A stretch of DNA of 64,000 nt from Pontibacillus halophilus JSM 076056 = DSM 19796 (GCF_000425205.1 NZ_AULI01000011.1:1-64000); one strand, 5' to 3'; counted from the first letter of the stretch, positions 44,690 to 55,338 are shown. The notes: generated by a model not told the origin, from the sequence alone. Numbers and translations are program-made.

Positions 44690-45316
44690 ATGGATTTTGT
44701 ACTTCAACACAAGTGGACATTTCTGATTCTTGCTGAATGCCTCTTCTGGATTGGACTGATTAGTTTTATCGTTGCTCGCTATTGGTTGGAATCTAATCGA
44801 GGGAGTCTCGTCATTGCGATTCTATTTATTGCAAATGATCTATGGATTGCCGTGATGGGCTGGTATGATTACAAGGCAACTGGAACCTTCTCTTCTTATC
44901 AAATTGTGACACTCATCATCATCGTCTATGCCTTAACGTACGGAAAGTCCGATTTCAAACGACTTGACCGTTGGATAAAGCGCAGGCTCACCATTCTAAG
45001 GAAAGAGCCTATCCCCCCTGATTTACTCCCCGCCTCTCTCTATGGAAGAGAGAAAGCCAAGGCAGAACGAAAGCAAGTATATGTACATGCAGGTGTCTTC
45101 ATAGGTGTGCATCTCATCTTTCTAATCCTATATGGATTCAATGACCTTACTTCCTTGCCCTCATTAAACGAATGGTTCTCATCAAGCGAGGCTAAGGTAC
45201 CGTTTGGAAATACAACGATTAATGGAATTAGTCGGATTTGGGTAATGATCTTTGTCATTGATACCTTATCTGCTCTCTCCTACACCATATTTCCGAAACA
45301 ACGTACTCCCTTATGA
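44690..45316 (+). CDS. Membrane protein controlled by MerR, function unknown
   Basis: A 208-residue protein with about five hydrophobic helices: three in the first 90 residues and two after residue 130, with a basic cytoplasmic loop (about 95-135) between. Not recognised as a transporter family. The ATG at 44690 follows a GAAGGGAGA site. It is the evident target of the divergent MerR regulator, so a response to a drug or other lipophilic compound is a reasonable guess. Confidence 0.7.
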   Translation: MDFVLQHKWTFLILAECLFWIGLISFIVARYWLESNRGSLVIAILFIANDLWIAVMGWYDYKATGTFSSYQIVTLIIIVYALTYGKSDFKRLDRWIKRRLTILRKEPIPPDLLPASLYGREKAKAERKQVYVHAGVFIGVHLIFLILYGFNDLTSLPSLNEWFSSSEAKVPFGNTTINGISRIWVMIFVIDTLSALSYTIFPKQRTPL

Positions 45317-45356
45317 TGGAATTATGAAACTTCCATGCCGGTAGAATCGTTAGTAC

Positions 45357-46418
45357 ATGTACAACCATTTATTTACACTTCTAAGGGAGGCGATTGTATT
45401 CACTAAGATTAAAGCTGTTTCACTACTTACAATTTTGATGTTGTTGGCTGGTTGCACAGAAACAAATTCACCGTCTGACAGAACGGAACAGGCACCTCTA
45501 AGTACTTCGATTAAGGAACAAGAGACATCCGCTTTCTCTCTAGAACACCGAAAGCCTGTCCAGTTTAGCGTCGGTGAACAACAGTTTGAGATTATTCCAC
45601 AGTTCCATCTTGTGATGAACTATCTTGATCAAATGGAGAAGAACGGTAACAAAGACCATGAAGCGTTGTATCATGCCACGGTCGTGGAGCCCTTTGGCCA
45701 ACGCTTATTCGGACCACAAGGAGTGGAGAGTTTAAAGAACAAAGCGAGCTTCGCTGCTCCTAAGAGACTGGAGGCATTAGAAGAGTCTGTACGAGTACTG
45801 GATGAAGAGTATGATGCATTCATCTCGCTCATTCAGGAGGCCTTACAAGAATCTGCGAACCGCCTCCCAGGTAAGAAGGAGCCCATAAAGATTTATCTCT
45901 TTCCGTTTAACCCAGACCACTACGACCTTGTGAGTAAGATGAACGGCGTTATAGCGTTTACTAAGACGAACAACATTGTCATGCACATTGCCCCTCAGCA
46001 ATTTGATGAATCGAACCTTCAGTACACCTTAGCCCATGAATACCACCATGCGTTTTACTTCCAGAATTACGACTACGACCGCACAGACCTACTTGAATAT
46101 GTCCTATCAGAAGGAAAGGCCGATGCATTTGCGAAGACCATCTACAAAGAAGCATCAACTCCTTGGACAAAGCCATTATCCCATGAGCAGGAAGAAGCCA
46201 TTTGGGAACGAATTAAAGAAATTCGTTACTCTTTCGATGCTGCAGATTTAAGTGAGTTAAGACTCGGTACGAATAACTTACCTCCTTGGTCTGAATACCG
46301 GATGGGAGGAGCCATCATGACGGAGTACCTTAAAGAAAACCCTGATTCCCCCATTGAAGAATGGACGTTGATGAAAGCAGATGAGGTGTTAGAGAAAAGT
46401 GGGTACGATGAAAGGTAA
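45357..46418 (+). CDS. DUF2268-type putative zinc protease lipoprotein
   Basis: A 353-residue exported protein. An N-terminal hydrophobic stretch ends in the lipobox LLAGC (Cys about 33). The catalytic motif LAHEYHHAFYF (HExxH near 226) and a downstream acidic residue in LSEGKADAFA are as in DUF2268 peptidases. The start is unclear: the ATG given has no good ribosome site, whereas AAGGGAGG lies at about 45380-45388 inside the ORF with no standard in-frame start codon close by. A non-ATG start such as ATT cannot be excluded. Confidence 0.78.
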   Translation: MYNHLFTLLREAIVFTKIKAVSLLTILMLLAGCTETNSPSDRTEQAPLSTSIKEQETSAFSLEHRKPVQFSVGEQQFEIIPQFHLVMNYLDQMEKNGNKDHEALYHATVVEPFGQRLFGPQGVESLKNKASFAAPKRLEALEESVRVLDEEYDAFISLIQEALQESANRLPGKKEPIKIYLFPFNPDHYDLVSKMNGVIAFTKTNNIVMHIAPQQFDESNLQYTLAHEYHHAFYFQNYDYDRTDLLEYVLSEGKADAFAKTIYKEASTPWTKPLSHEQEEAIWERIKEIRYSFDAADLSELRLGTNNLPPWSEYRMGGAIMTEYLKENPDSPIEEWTLMKADEVLEKSGYDER

Positions 46419-46609
46419 TACAAATTAAGACGTAGCTATCGTGAATGGAGAAACATTGAACAAAGCACTCAAACTACCAACTCAGGAGTAAGGGTGCTAG
46501 ATTACTTGTTCGTCTCATGTAAATGATCATCCATTAATAGAAAATAAAAGATATACTTATAGAAGTAGTAGAATTCCATCCTTCGACTAACGAGGCAGGT
46601 GTTTCTCTT

Positions 46610-47095
46610 ATGGCTTATAGTACTAAAATGACCATTTGGTTCTTCACCGGCTATGTTTTATTGATGGTCTCATTGATTTCTGTGGTCGTATTCGTAGATT
46701 TTGATGGTTCAACGTCACCAATTAATCACAACGAATCAAATTCTACATTTAAAGAAGAGTTATTGAAACATGAACAGAAAGTTGAAGAAAACAAGAAGAT
46801 AGAACCGAAGCCATTAACATTTAACGTGTCAGATGAATTTGCTTTTCTCGCAGTGACTGTCGGAGCAATTCTAGACATAGTGATCGTTATTTTATGGGCC
46901 AGAAACGAGAATAAGAAGTTGGAAGGGAAAGAATTACCTGATAAAAGAAGATGGCGTGACACGAAGCTATTCTGGAACATCGTGGCTATGGGTGTGGTTC
47001 AACCTAAAAACAACAAATACTGTATCAATTGGTTGAATCTAATCGGTGTAACGATCCTTCTACACATTCTGTTTTATATTTTATTTACAAAATAG
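46610..47095 (+). CDS. Membrane protein of unknown function
   Basis: A 161-residue protein with three predicted helices: about 9-29, 78-95 and 140-158. A charged segment rich in Lys and Glu (about 45-65) lies between the first two, and a conserved-looking RRWRDTKLFWNIVAMGV precedes the third. The DNA is AT-rich compared with its neighbours. It ends just before a long palindromic terminator and converges on the type VII secretion operon; no functional link is shown. Confidence 0.6.
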   Translation: MAYSTKMTIWFFTGYVLLMVSLISVVVFVDFDGSTSPINHNESNSTFKEELLKHEQKVEENKKIEPKPLTFNVSDEFAFLAVTVGAILDIVIVILWARNENKKLEGKELPDKRRWRDTKLFWNIVAMGVVQPKNNKYCINWLNLIGVTILLHILFYILFTK

Positions 47096-47115
47096 TAGTC
47101 CTATATTCGTTCAAG

Positions 47116-47153
47116 ACACAAAAAAGCTTGGGGTACCCCAAGCTTTTTTGTGT
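47116..47153. terminator. Perfect 38-bp palindromic bidirectional terminator
   Basis: ACACAAAAAAGCTTGGGGT followed by its exact complement. A and T tracts flank the GC core, so it can work on both strands: for the gene at 46610-47095 and for readthrough from the type VII operon. Confidence 0.85.
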
Positions 47154-47272
47154 CTATCGTATGGTTATATCAGTTTCTAGTAGGTCTGTAGTACATATGT
47201 TGTTTGAACTGAGATATTAGGTTTCCTCCATGTTATTGAAGCTTCTTAAACCCTAGTTTCGTACGCCTTCTC

Positions 47273-47764
47273 TTAAGATTGGTTCGATGATGGATTCGAC
47301 ATCCTCGCCCAAGCAACTAAGACAAAGATGAGGCCGACAATGCAAACCACGGCAAGACTCCCAATCAAAAGGGACATGGAGAACGCAGATGTTTCTGTCT
47401 CCTCTGTTTCTACAAGAGTGACACTTCTTCTCACATCCACCTCACTAGAGAACAACTGTAAATTGTCTGCTTTTGATGTGATCGTATTTGTCTCCTCAGA
47501 GGAGTACGATTGAAACAATTCGCGCTCGACTTCCTTTTCATTAAAGGTCTTCTCTCCACCGAAATTCAATGCTTTTTGCTCTTCAGGAATGGAATAGGTA
47601 GGCTGATTCGTATCATCACCTATTGGCTTGTTCTTCCGCTCCTTTGATTTATTCTGCTCATATTCATTAGGAGTCAAGTCCTCACTTTGAATAGACGCTT
47701 CAATAGGTTGAGCAACGCCGAGCCAAAGAATAATGAGGCAAAGAACAACTGCTCTACGCTTCAT
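47273..47764 (-). CDS. essA: Type VII secretion protein EssA
   Basis: A 163-residue membrane protein, last gene of the type VII locus. A signal-like N-terminal helix (about 5-22), an outward acidic/Asn-rich region and a second helix (about 130-153) give the EssA/YueC topology. The ATG at 47764 overlaps the end of esaA by 11 bases, which suggests translational coupling; an earlier start lacks support. Assigned mainly from position and topology, as the family is poorly conserved. Confidence 0.8.
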   Translation of the reverse strand: MKRRAVVLCLIILWLGVAQPIEASIQSEDLTPNEYEQNKSKERKNKPIGDDTNQPTYSIPEEQKALNFGGEKTFNEKEVERELFQSYSSEETNTITSKADNLQLFSSEVDVRRSVTLVETEETETSAFSMSLLIGSLAVVCIVGLIFVLVAWARMSNPSSNQS

Positions 47765-50700
47765 AAGCTTCTGACTCTGAAGAAGTCTCTCCACGGTTGT
47801 TTAACCAAATGTCCAATAGAAGCAAGCCTATAACGAGCACACCCATGACGACTAACGCTTGATTAAACAAGGAGTTCGTCCCGTACTGAATGGAGATATA
47901 GACCGCTGACATCGGGTCTTCAAAGTTAAAGTTCGGTGTAGTCAATGCCAATAGTGGGGTTACATAGAAGGCAACCAACATGACAGAAATAAGCCACCCA
48001 ACCATATGATTTAGAAGAAAGGCTACACGCACGAGTCCTGCACTTACTAGAAGCAAGAGAATGGTAATGACTGCCCATTCAATCGTGTCGTTGGAGCTTA
48101 ATGCATAAATATCTAACCCAAATAAACTAATCGTGAAACCAACAATTAAGTTTAATAGCAAGAACACCACACCTTGAATCCAATATGGAGCTGCTTTAAG
48201 GCTGTACGTGGCATACCCAATCATCAAACTGCTTAGCATGATAATGACCAGAATGACAACAGGTGGTACTTGCTTATCCTCTTTCTCTGCGGGCACGGAA
48301 CCACTAATTTGAAGAGGATTGGCTAGAAATTCGTACACTTGACCGTTAGACTGACCATCTACAAACGTATTTCCCAACACAGCAAATACATCGTCACGAA
48401 TTAGCTCGGTAGAGTCTACATTATTGGACCATTGACGATTTAATTCGTTCGCGTCGGATTGAACTTCAGTCACTTTCGCTTGGAGGTCATCGGTATACGA
48501 ACGTACCTGGTCCTGTGTCTCATTAATCGATTCAAGAGAACCTTGTAGGTCCGCCATATATTGACTGACTTGTTGCTGTTCGCTTACAACTGCCGTGCCT
48601 TCCGCACCTGTAGGCGGAGTTGGTGTCGTCCCATTCATCCCCTGTTCAGGCTGCTGAATTTGCGCGAGTACATTTGAAGCATCCTCTTGGACAGCAACTA
48701 AATTGGTTTGGAGCTGTTGTTGACTTTCATCCATTGTTGTCGTGTATTCTGCTAGAAAGACAGTAAAGGAATCTTCCATGGAATTTAGTGCGTCCTCGGT
48801 ATTAGGAAGACGGTCTCCGAGCTGACTCCACTGAGTCCCCTCTTCATCTGTCACCGATAATATGGATTGAACTTCATCTTGGAATTGTTCGTTCTTTAGA
48901 ACTTCTTGTTTAATATCCCCATAATTCATCATTCTGTTTAACGTGGCTTCATAACGTTCGAGTGTTGCAAAGTACTCTAACACATCGTTGAAGTTCCGTT
49001 CTGTAATTTCACGGCTGAAGAACGGCGCCAGTCGATCTGCTCGGCTTTTCGACAACGCTCTTGAATTAAGGATAGCTTGTTCTTTCTCGTCAATCTTTGC
49101 CACGATATCAACAAGCTCATCTGAGAACATGGTCAGTTCTTCTCGGAGCTCCTTATTCTGATCCCTAACAAGCTCAATTTCTTCTTTCAAGTCGTCGTTG
49201 GCTTTCGTTAACTCATTAATGATTTTCTCTAGTTCACTCTTCTCATCGATTAAGAGCCGGTTCGAAGATTGAAGCTTCGATTTTTCACTCTTCAGAGTGG
49301 AGATGTTCGAGTTTAACTCCTTCGTGCGGGATTGAAGAGCTTCAAGCTCGTCTAACAGTGGGTTCTCGCCACTTTCTTTCTCTTTAAGCTTCTGAACAAC
49401 TGCATCTAAACGCGTGTTTACTTGTGTAATGGTCTCAGTTAACGTAGTGATCTCGTCTTCTGTTACATCTGGAAACTGTGTGAGCAACGTCTGAACTGAT
49501 GTTAATTCATCGATAATGGAAATTAATTCAGCTTGTTCTTCAGCTAAATCAGGTGGAGCTGGAACATTCTCATTGCCCGGTGGGTCTCCATCTCCATCAG
49601 ATGCGCCGTTGTCATCTGATGGATCGTCTTCTCCCTCATCGCCCTGTCCATCTTCAGGGGGGTCTTCCCCATCACTCGGAGGGACGGTCGGTTCTTCTTT
49701 GTCTTCCCTCTCTTCAATCGGGTCTGGAATAGAAGGGAGATACTCCCCATCTCCATCTGTTAAATTCGCATTAAGCGTATAGACTTCTTTCTCCAAGTCA
49801 TTTAATGTGGTCGTGCTCTGCAATTGTTGATAGAAGTCAATCATTCTAGATTGATAATCGTACAGCTGGGTTGCTTGTGTTTCCACAATCGTATAACGGT
49901 CTTGTTGCAAGTCTTGATAGAGCTGCTGATTCTGAACTGTTTCACTTTGCATATTCACCATATCATCAATAAATGATGTGCCTTGTTCTTCAAAGAACGT
50001 TTCGAGCTGGCTAAAGCGAGGCTGTTGATTCTCTGTAACAGTTGAGATATTCTCAACCGTCTCCGATTGAATCTCAGCTAACAGTTGTTGTTGATTTTGT
50101 TGATAGGTTCGATACTGTTCTACATACTCAACGAAATTTGACAAGTTCTGTTCGAGAGCCTCCATAGAGCTATCACCAGTTGGTGTAGTACTGGAAGCTT
50201 GCTCTACAGAGTTTTGAAGAGCGGACAACAATCCTCGCTGCTCTTCAATCTCCCCTGCTAAATCCTTCGAGCTCGGCTGATAGAAGGAAATCATCGCTTG
50301 TTGAAACGCTTCTTCCTTCTCTAAGATTTCATCAAATTCTTGGCGTATATTCTCCATATCAGAGGACACATACTGCCAATAAAGAGAAGATAGCTCTCCG
50401 TTCACTCGTTGTGTCCCTTCCTCGATAGCAAGGAGAACACGCTCTTTATTCGCAGCGTTAAGCTGACTTTGTACGGTATAAGCTAACTCCGTTTTGGTCG
50501 GCTGGCTATCATCATAAGACATCACTTTGTCAGAGAAGTCAGAGGGGATGTACACGATGGCATCATAACGCAAGTTGCTTAGTCCATTCTCTGCTGCACT
50601 TCTTCCCACTACAGTCCACTCGAAGTTTGACTGTTCTTCTAGAAGCGGGGTGATCTCTTCTCCAAATTTGATTTGTGAGGCTGTGTCTTTAGTACCCGCG

Positions 50701-50846
50701 TCTTCGTTAACAACAGCAATCGTCTTGGTTGCATTCTCCGTTACCTTCAATGGATTCTCCCCTACTGTTCCAAAGAAGAGAAGGGGCATACTTAGTATGA
50801 TTAATATCAGGATGACGAGCTTTGCAACCCCTCTTTTTCCTGTCAT
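47754..50846 (-). CDS. esaA: Type VII secretion protein EsaA (YueB-like)
   Basis: A 1030-residue membrane protein. One N-terminal helix (about 8-27), a very long outward region with coiled-coil stretches (about 130-360 and 430-600), and five to six C-terminal helices (about 865-1020). This is the EsaA/YueB plan; in B. subtilis YueB is the receptor of phage SPP1. A low-complexity Asp/Glu/Pro/Gly segment near 370-440 (such as DGEDPPEDGQGDEGEDDPSD) is unusually acidic and may suit a salty habitat. It overlaps essC by four bases. Confidence 0.9.
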   Translation of the reverse strand: MTGKRGVAKLVILILIILSMPLLFFGTVGENPLKVTENATKTIAVVNEDAGTKDTASQIKFGEEITPLLEEQSNFEWTVVGRSAAENGLSNLRYDAIVYIPSDFSDKVMSYDDSQPTKTELAYTVQSQLNAANKERVLLAIEEGTQRVNGELSSLYWQYVSSDMENIRQEFDEILEKEEAFQQAMISFYQPSSKDLAGEIEEQRGLLSALQNSVEQASSTTPTGDSSMEALEQNLSNFVEYVEQYRTYQQNQQQLLAEIQSETVENISTVTENQQPRFSQLETFFEEQGTSFIDDMVNMQSETVQNQQLYQDLQQDRYTIVETQATQLYDYQSRMIDFYQQLQSTTTLNDLEKEVYTLNANLTDGDGEYLPSIPDPIEEREDKEEPTVPPSDGEDPPEDGQGDEGEDDPSDDNGASDGDGDPPGNENVPAPPDLAEEQAELISIIDELTSVQTLLTQFPDVTEDEITTLTETITQVNTRLDAVVQKLKEKESGENPLLDELEALQSRTKELNSNISTLKSEKSKLQSSNRLLIDEKSELEKIINELTKANDDLKEEIELVRDQNKELREELTMFSDELVDIVAKIDEKEQAILNSRALSKSRADRLAPFFSREITERNFNDVLEYFATLERYEATLNRMMNYGDIKQEVLKNEQFQDEVQSILSVTDEEGTQWSQLGDRLPNTEDALNSMEDSFTVFLAEYTTTMDESQQQLQTNLVAVQEDASNVLAQIQQPEQGMNGTTPTPPTGAEGTAVVSEQQQVSQYMADLQGSLESINETQDQVRSYTDDLQAKVTEVQSDANELNRQWSNNVDSTELIRDDVFAVLGNTFVDGQSNGQVYEFLANPLQISGSVPAEKEDKQVPPVVILVIIMLSSLMIGYATYSLKAAPYWIQGVVFLLLNLIVGFTISLFGLDIYALSSNDTIEWAVITILLLLVSAGLVRVAFLLNHMVGWLISVMLVAFYVTPLLALTTPNFNFEDPMSAVYISIQYGTNSLFNQALVVMGVLVIGLLLLDIWLNNRGETSSESEAYEA

Positions 50847-53800
50847 GAGAAGACCTCCCTTTCTGCTGATACGAGCGGGATTTGGAACTTCCGCTCTTTG
50901 CCATTCTCCACATAATACCCATATCCGGGGTGAATTTCTGGTTCTTTACGTTCATATGAAAGTGTAAACAACGTTTGATCCGATTTCTTCATGAGTAAAA
51001 GGGCTTGTCGAACTTGCTTTAATTCAACGGTTAGCGGTTCAAATCCTTTCGTCACCTCATTATTGGCTCCGCTGACGACAAGGTGGAACCCTAAATGACT
51101 TTTGTTCTTCATCATAGAGACGAGACGGTTCTGAGTCGTATTATCGAGCATTTGTAGAAATCGTCCATACCCATCAATTAAGAATACAATGGGCTCAAAT
51201 TGTGGACGCTCTCCACTTTGAATAAGCTGTTCATGCATAGCTTCCCGTTCTCTTAAACGTTCCTCTAGTCGGTCAATGGAGGACATGATGGCGTCTTTAG
51301 ATTCTAAATAGGTCACTCCGTCAAGTTCCGCATAATGGGACATGCCCCTATCTACTGAGTCAAAGAGCACAAGTTCGTGTCCTTCTCGGTTGAGAATAGA
51401 CTTTGCGATGACTTGAAGTACATTCGATTTTCCTTTTTGTGCTTGTCCAATGACGAGACAATGCTTCTCCCTAGCGAAACTTACGTGCACGGGTTTTACA
51501 GTTTCTTCATCTAACCCAATTGGGTATCCTGAGTCCTCCGTCGTGGACACGTAGTGCGGGAAGTTGTCCATTGTTAGTTCGGATGGCAACATCGGAACCG
51601 ACACCGGAGTCTTCATACCGTCGTATGCTTTCTTCAGTGCGTCAATATCTTGTTGAAGCTGTTCCATTTGCTCCATATCGTCTTCTCCTTGTGTTGGCAA
51701 GTAGACTTGTGAGAAGTGGACATCTTCCTTCTTCACAATCGCACGTCCTGGAATGGCTTCAGGCGCGAATGGAAGGCGGCCAAGCATACTGTATGCCTCA
51801 GTCGAATCCAGCAAGTAATGAACAACTTTAGTCTTCAGATTATTCGCAAGCGACTGGCGGACAGAGTTCACACGAGTTGCCGTCATCATCACGTAGATTC
51901 CTAAAGATTGACCGTCTCGCGCAAATTGGTTAAACGTCGCCTCCAAGTCCTGCATTTCTTCCTTTACGATGTCAAAGTTATCAATGACTAAATAGGTAAA
52001 TGGAAGTGATTCTTCACTTACACGGTTATACATGGCTATCGAGCTTACTTCTGCACGTTGGAACAACTGCTTTCTTCGACGGATTTCATCTTTAAGAAGG
52101 TCCATAAACTTGTTCACCTTACGCTCTTGGTCTAACAAGAAATAATCCCCTGTGTGAGGAAGCTGTTTTGTCTTCAACAGTCCTCCATTCCCAAAGTCAA
52201 ACACATAGAAGTGAAGCTGCTCCGGTGAATAATTCGTCGCCATGCCCATCATGAGAGTGAGTGCGGTCGTTGTCTTCCCATATCCAGACGACCCAAATAT
52301 ACCGATGTTCCCACTGCTACCCACATCATAATAAAATGGCTTCTGCGCCTGCTTCTCAGGCTCATCCAATAACGCAAATGGAATTTGCGGCTGTGATGGA
52401 GAATGGTAGTCGTGGCGACTAAGTCGATTTGGAAGTGGAGGTAGCCATGGACTTGATAATTTCTTAAGACCCATCTGCTCCTCTGTCGCTTGAATTCGGT
52501 CTACTACGGCTTCAATTTCACTTACGCTGTCACTACGTCGTGCCTCACCAGATGAGACTTCTGATAGAGGAACAAGTCCCCCATCCGTCACGAGCGCAAT
52601 CTCGTCTTCAATCGATGATGACTCTTCTTGATATGGAGCACCACTCCATGCGGACTGGAATAAGTCATACACCTCGTTATTCCCGACCTGTAGATACCCC
52701 CGCCCCGTGACGGTTAATGAAGCTGCGTCTGCATTTTGAATAATCTCACGACTGTCCTCAGCATTTTGTACCTTGAGCGCTACACGGAAACGAGCGTTAC
52801 TCCAGATTTGATTATCAATCACGCCTCCCGGTTTTTGAGTAGCTAAGATCAAATGAACACCGAGGCTTCGTCCGATTCTAGCAGCACTTACCAACTCCTT
52901 AATGAAATCAGGCTCCTCGCTTTTCAGCTCGGCAAATTCATCGGATATGAGGAACAGGTGTGGCATCGGCTCCGTCGCTTCTCCCTGCTTGTACAAATGC
53001 ATGTAATCATTAATGTGATTAACTTGATACTCATCAAAGAGACGCTGACGCCGTTTTAATTCACTGTTAATGGACGCTAGTGCGCGGGTGCTAAAGTTTT
53101 GGCTGCCTTCAATATTCGTAATCGTCCCAAGTAGATGCGGCATTGTCTTAAATGGCTGCGCCATTCCGCCACCTTTATAGTCAATTAACAGAAAGGCCAC
53201 TTCATGTGGGTGAAAGTGAACAGCGAGCGACAGAATATACGTCTGGAGAAATTCACTCTTCCCTGAACCAGTGGTTCCTGCAAGTAACCCATGAGGGCCG
53301 TGCGCTTTCTCATGCAGGTTCAGTTCGACGTAATCTTCTTTTCCTTTCAATCCAATTGGAACTGCTAATGACTTAGCCGTTTCCCGAGTCGTCCAATTCG
53401 ACTCGATTGGAATCTCGTTTACATCCGATACGTTTAACATCTCTAAGAACGAGACAGAATCAGGGATTGAATTCGTCATCCCTACTTGGTGATGCAACGT
53501 GCGGAGCAGTCTCGCATAATCCTCATTGTGGGATTGTTCGTGAGTATCGAGTTCGAATGGAATCCGCACAGCCTTCTTCTCCTGAATGAGAATGTCCCCT
53601 TCATCTGGATTAATATAGCGAACTAGTGTATGTACGTTATCTGAAAGACTCTCCTTCGCTTCCGCACCAAAGATGACAGACATGCCTAAATGCGAAGATT
53701 CTCCCTCCAAATATTCTAAAATGACGTGATCTGAGATCAGCTGATGATTCGTTACAATAAATACAAAATGAGGTGAAAAGCGAAGCTTCTCTTTGTCTTC

Positions 53801-55300
53801 CTCAAGATCTCGTTCTCGAATCATTTCATAGATGGAAGATAGAAGTTGGTCACGACTCTGCTCATTATAGATAAAGCCTTTCGCATAGGAATTTGGAAGC
53901 TGAAAATGAGGGAGCCATTTCATCCATTCCCACTCTCCATATTCCTCTTCCTCAAATATAAAGACGAAGCGGACATCATGATAGCTATGAAAGAAAGCAA
54001 GTTGTCCAATCATTTGGTGTAGTTCATTCTTATACACTCGCTCTTTCCCAATAAGTCCAATAGCACCTTGGAACAAATTGACCGTGACTGGCATTCGATC
54101 TACATTCTTATAAATCGATTGTAAATGTTGTGATTGTTCCAATAGTTCATCAATCTCTCGATTCGCCATATCAGCTGACTGCACAGAAAGCTTGTAGCTC
54201 GCCGGCACTTCTCCAATCCCAATTCGATACTGCAAGAAATCAGGGCTCTCAAGCGTCCGCTCCCATAGTCGGTCTGACACCTGGCTCGTCATGTATTTCA
54301 TACGTTCGAAAGTGGGGTAATGGAAGGTCATGACCTCACGTTGCTTATCGGCTAAGTCCTGCAATTCGACCCGCTTTGTTTCCAAATACTGTGTGTATAC
54401 ACGTTTCCGACGCTTCTTCTCTTCTTTGGATTTTTTCTTGTCTTTGAAATATTGCACGGTTGAAGTAATCAACGTTGTGGTAAACATGACAATGGACACA
54501 ATGATGAAGATTCCTCTTGGAATCAGTAACGCCACGAGTCCCATCACAATTAACATCATGAGTGGTGGCAGAATAATTAGCCAAAGACTACGCCCCGATT
54601 GCCTCGATTCCTGGCTCGGAAAGGAGAACTGAACCTCATCGTTAGGTGGTTCATATACCATTCTTGGCGTACGGCGATACATGGGGTACTTCTTCTCCAT
54701 CTCAGACTGAGGGACTTTGGTTCGTTGTAAGGAAGTCGGGGTCTCTTCCTTTGATTGAACTTGTAATAAGTCTTCTTCAATGAATGTCCATACAGTCCCA
54801 TTTACAAAGCAAACATCCCCAACATGAACAATACAGGACTCTTCTACGATCGCTCCGTTCACATATAGGAATAGCCCCTGTGGCTTTACCTTCCATCCTG
54901 TTGGATGACGTTCTACTTCTACTTGCCCTTCTTCACGGAATGGATAAATCGGTAAAGTTACTTCTCCACCCTCCGTAGATAAGGTGAATTGTTGATGTGT
55001 TCCGACATAGAACGTTTCCGTAATAGGGGCTGATGATGTAAAGAGAAACGTTACATCTATTGAGCCAATCGTGACTGACGTTACCTCATTTGGAGGAATC
55101 GATACGAATGGACGCTCGTCTTTCAATAATTCCAGTTCACCGTTAGTCGAATGAACACGTAGCTCCTGCTCCTTTAGGTTTACGCCACTTAACGTAACCG
55201 TGTCTTGCACTCGATTTCCAATCGTCATCGTTCGTTCTTCTTGATGAGAGAGTTTAATAGATTGATAGGTATTGTCGTGAAATACCCATAAGGTGTTCAT
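50843..55300 (-). CDS. essC: Type VII secretion FtsK/SpoIIIE ATPase EssC
   Basis: The motor of the secretion system, 1485 residues. Two FHA-like domains (about 1-190), two membrane helices (about 230-285), then three ATPase modules with P-loops GTTGSGKS (near 673), GSSGYGKT (near 1003) and GQAQKGKS (near 1285). Walker B is complete in module 1 (LFLISDEFAEL) and altered in modules 2 and 3 (YLVIDNFDI, VFLIDGYGRFL), as is usual. The ATG at 55300 (MNTLWVFHDN) matches family N-termini and has GGCGGTG upstream; the ATG at 55339, overlapping essB's stop, is the alternative. Confidence 0.95.
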   Translation of the reverse strand: MNTLWVFHDNTYQSIKLSHQEERTMTIGNRVQDTVTLSGVNLKEQELRVHSTNGELELLKDERPFVSIPPNEVTSVTIGSIDVTFLFTSSAPITETFYVGTHQQFTLSTEGGEVTLPIYPFREEGQVEVERHPTGWKVKPQGLFLYVNGAIVEESCIVHVGDVCFVNGTVWTFIEEDLLQVQSKEETPTSLQRTKVPQSEMEKKYPMYRRTPRMVYEPPNDEVQFSFPSQESRQSGRSLWLIILPPLMMLIVMGLVALLIPRGIFIIVSIVMFTTTLITSTVQYFKDKKKSKEEKKRRKRVYTQYLETKRVELQDLADKQREVMTFHYPTFERMKYMTSQVSDRLWERTLESPDFLQYRIGIGEVPASYKLSVQSADMANREIDELLEQSQHLQSIYKNVDRMPVTVNLFQGAIGLIGKERVYKNELHQMIGQLAFFHSYHDVRFVFIFEEEEYGEWEWMKWLPHFQLPNSYAKGFIYNEQSRDQLLSSIYEMIRERDLEEDKEKLRFSPHFVFIVTNHQLISDHVILEYLEGESSHLGMSVIFGAEAKESLSDNVHTLVRYINPDEGDILIQEKKAVRIPFELDTHEQSHNEDYARLLRTLHHQVGMTNSIPDSVSFLEMLNVSDVNEIPIESNWTTRETAKSLAVPIGLKGKEDYVELNLHEKAHGPHGLLAGTTGSGKSEFLQTYILSLAVHFHPHEVAFLLIDYKGGGMAQPFKTMPHLLGTITNIEGSQNFSTRALASINSELKRRQRLFDEYQVNHINDYMHLYKQGEATEPMPHLFLISDEFAELKSEEPDFIKELVSAARIGRSLGVHLILATQKPGGVIDNQIWSNARFRVALKVQNAEDSREIIQNADAASLTVTGRGYLQVGNNEVYDLFQSAWSGAPYQEESSSIEDEIALVTDGGLVPLSEVSSGEARRSDSVSEIEAVVDRIQATEEQMGLKKLSSPWLPPLPNRLSRHDYHSPSQPQIPFALLDEPEKQAQKPFYYDVGSSGNIGIFGSSGYGKTTTALTLMMGMATNYSPEQLHFYVFDFGNGGLLKTKQLPHTGDYFLLDQERKVNKFMDLLKDEIRRRKQLFQRAEVSSIAMYNRVSEESLPFTYLVIDNFDIVKEEMQDLEATFNQFARDGQSLGIYVMMTATRVNSVRQSLANNLKTKVVHYLLDSTEAYSMLGRLPFAPEAIPGRAIVKKEDVHFSQVYLPTQGEDDMEQMEQLQQDIDALKKAYDGMKTPVSVPMLPSELTMDNFPHYVSTTEDSGYPIGLDEETVKPVHVSFAREKHCLVIGQAQKGKSNVLQVIAKSILNREGHELVLFDSVDRGMSHYAELDGVTYLESKDAIMSSIDRLEERLREREAMHEQLIQSGERPQFEPIVFLIDGYGRFLQMLDNTTQNRLVSMMKNKSHLGFHLVVSGANNEVTKGFEPLTVELKQVRQALLLMKKSDQTLFTLSYERKEPEIHPGYGYYVENGKERKFQIPLVSAEREVFS

Positions 55301-55338
55301 GCTGTCACCGCCTCTTTCAATCGGTTTCCACTCATCCA

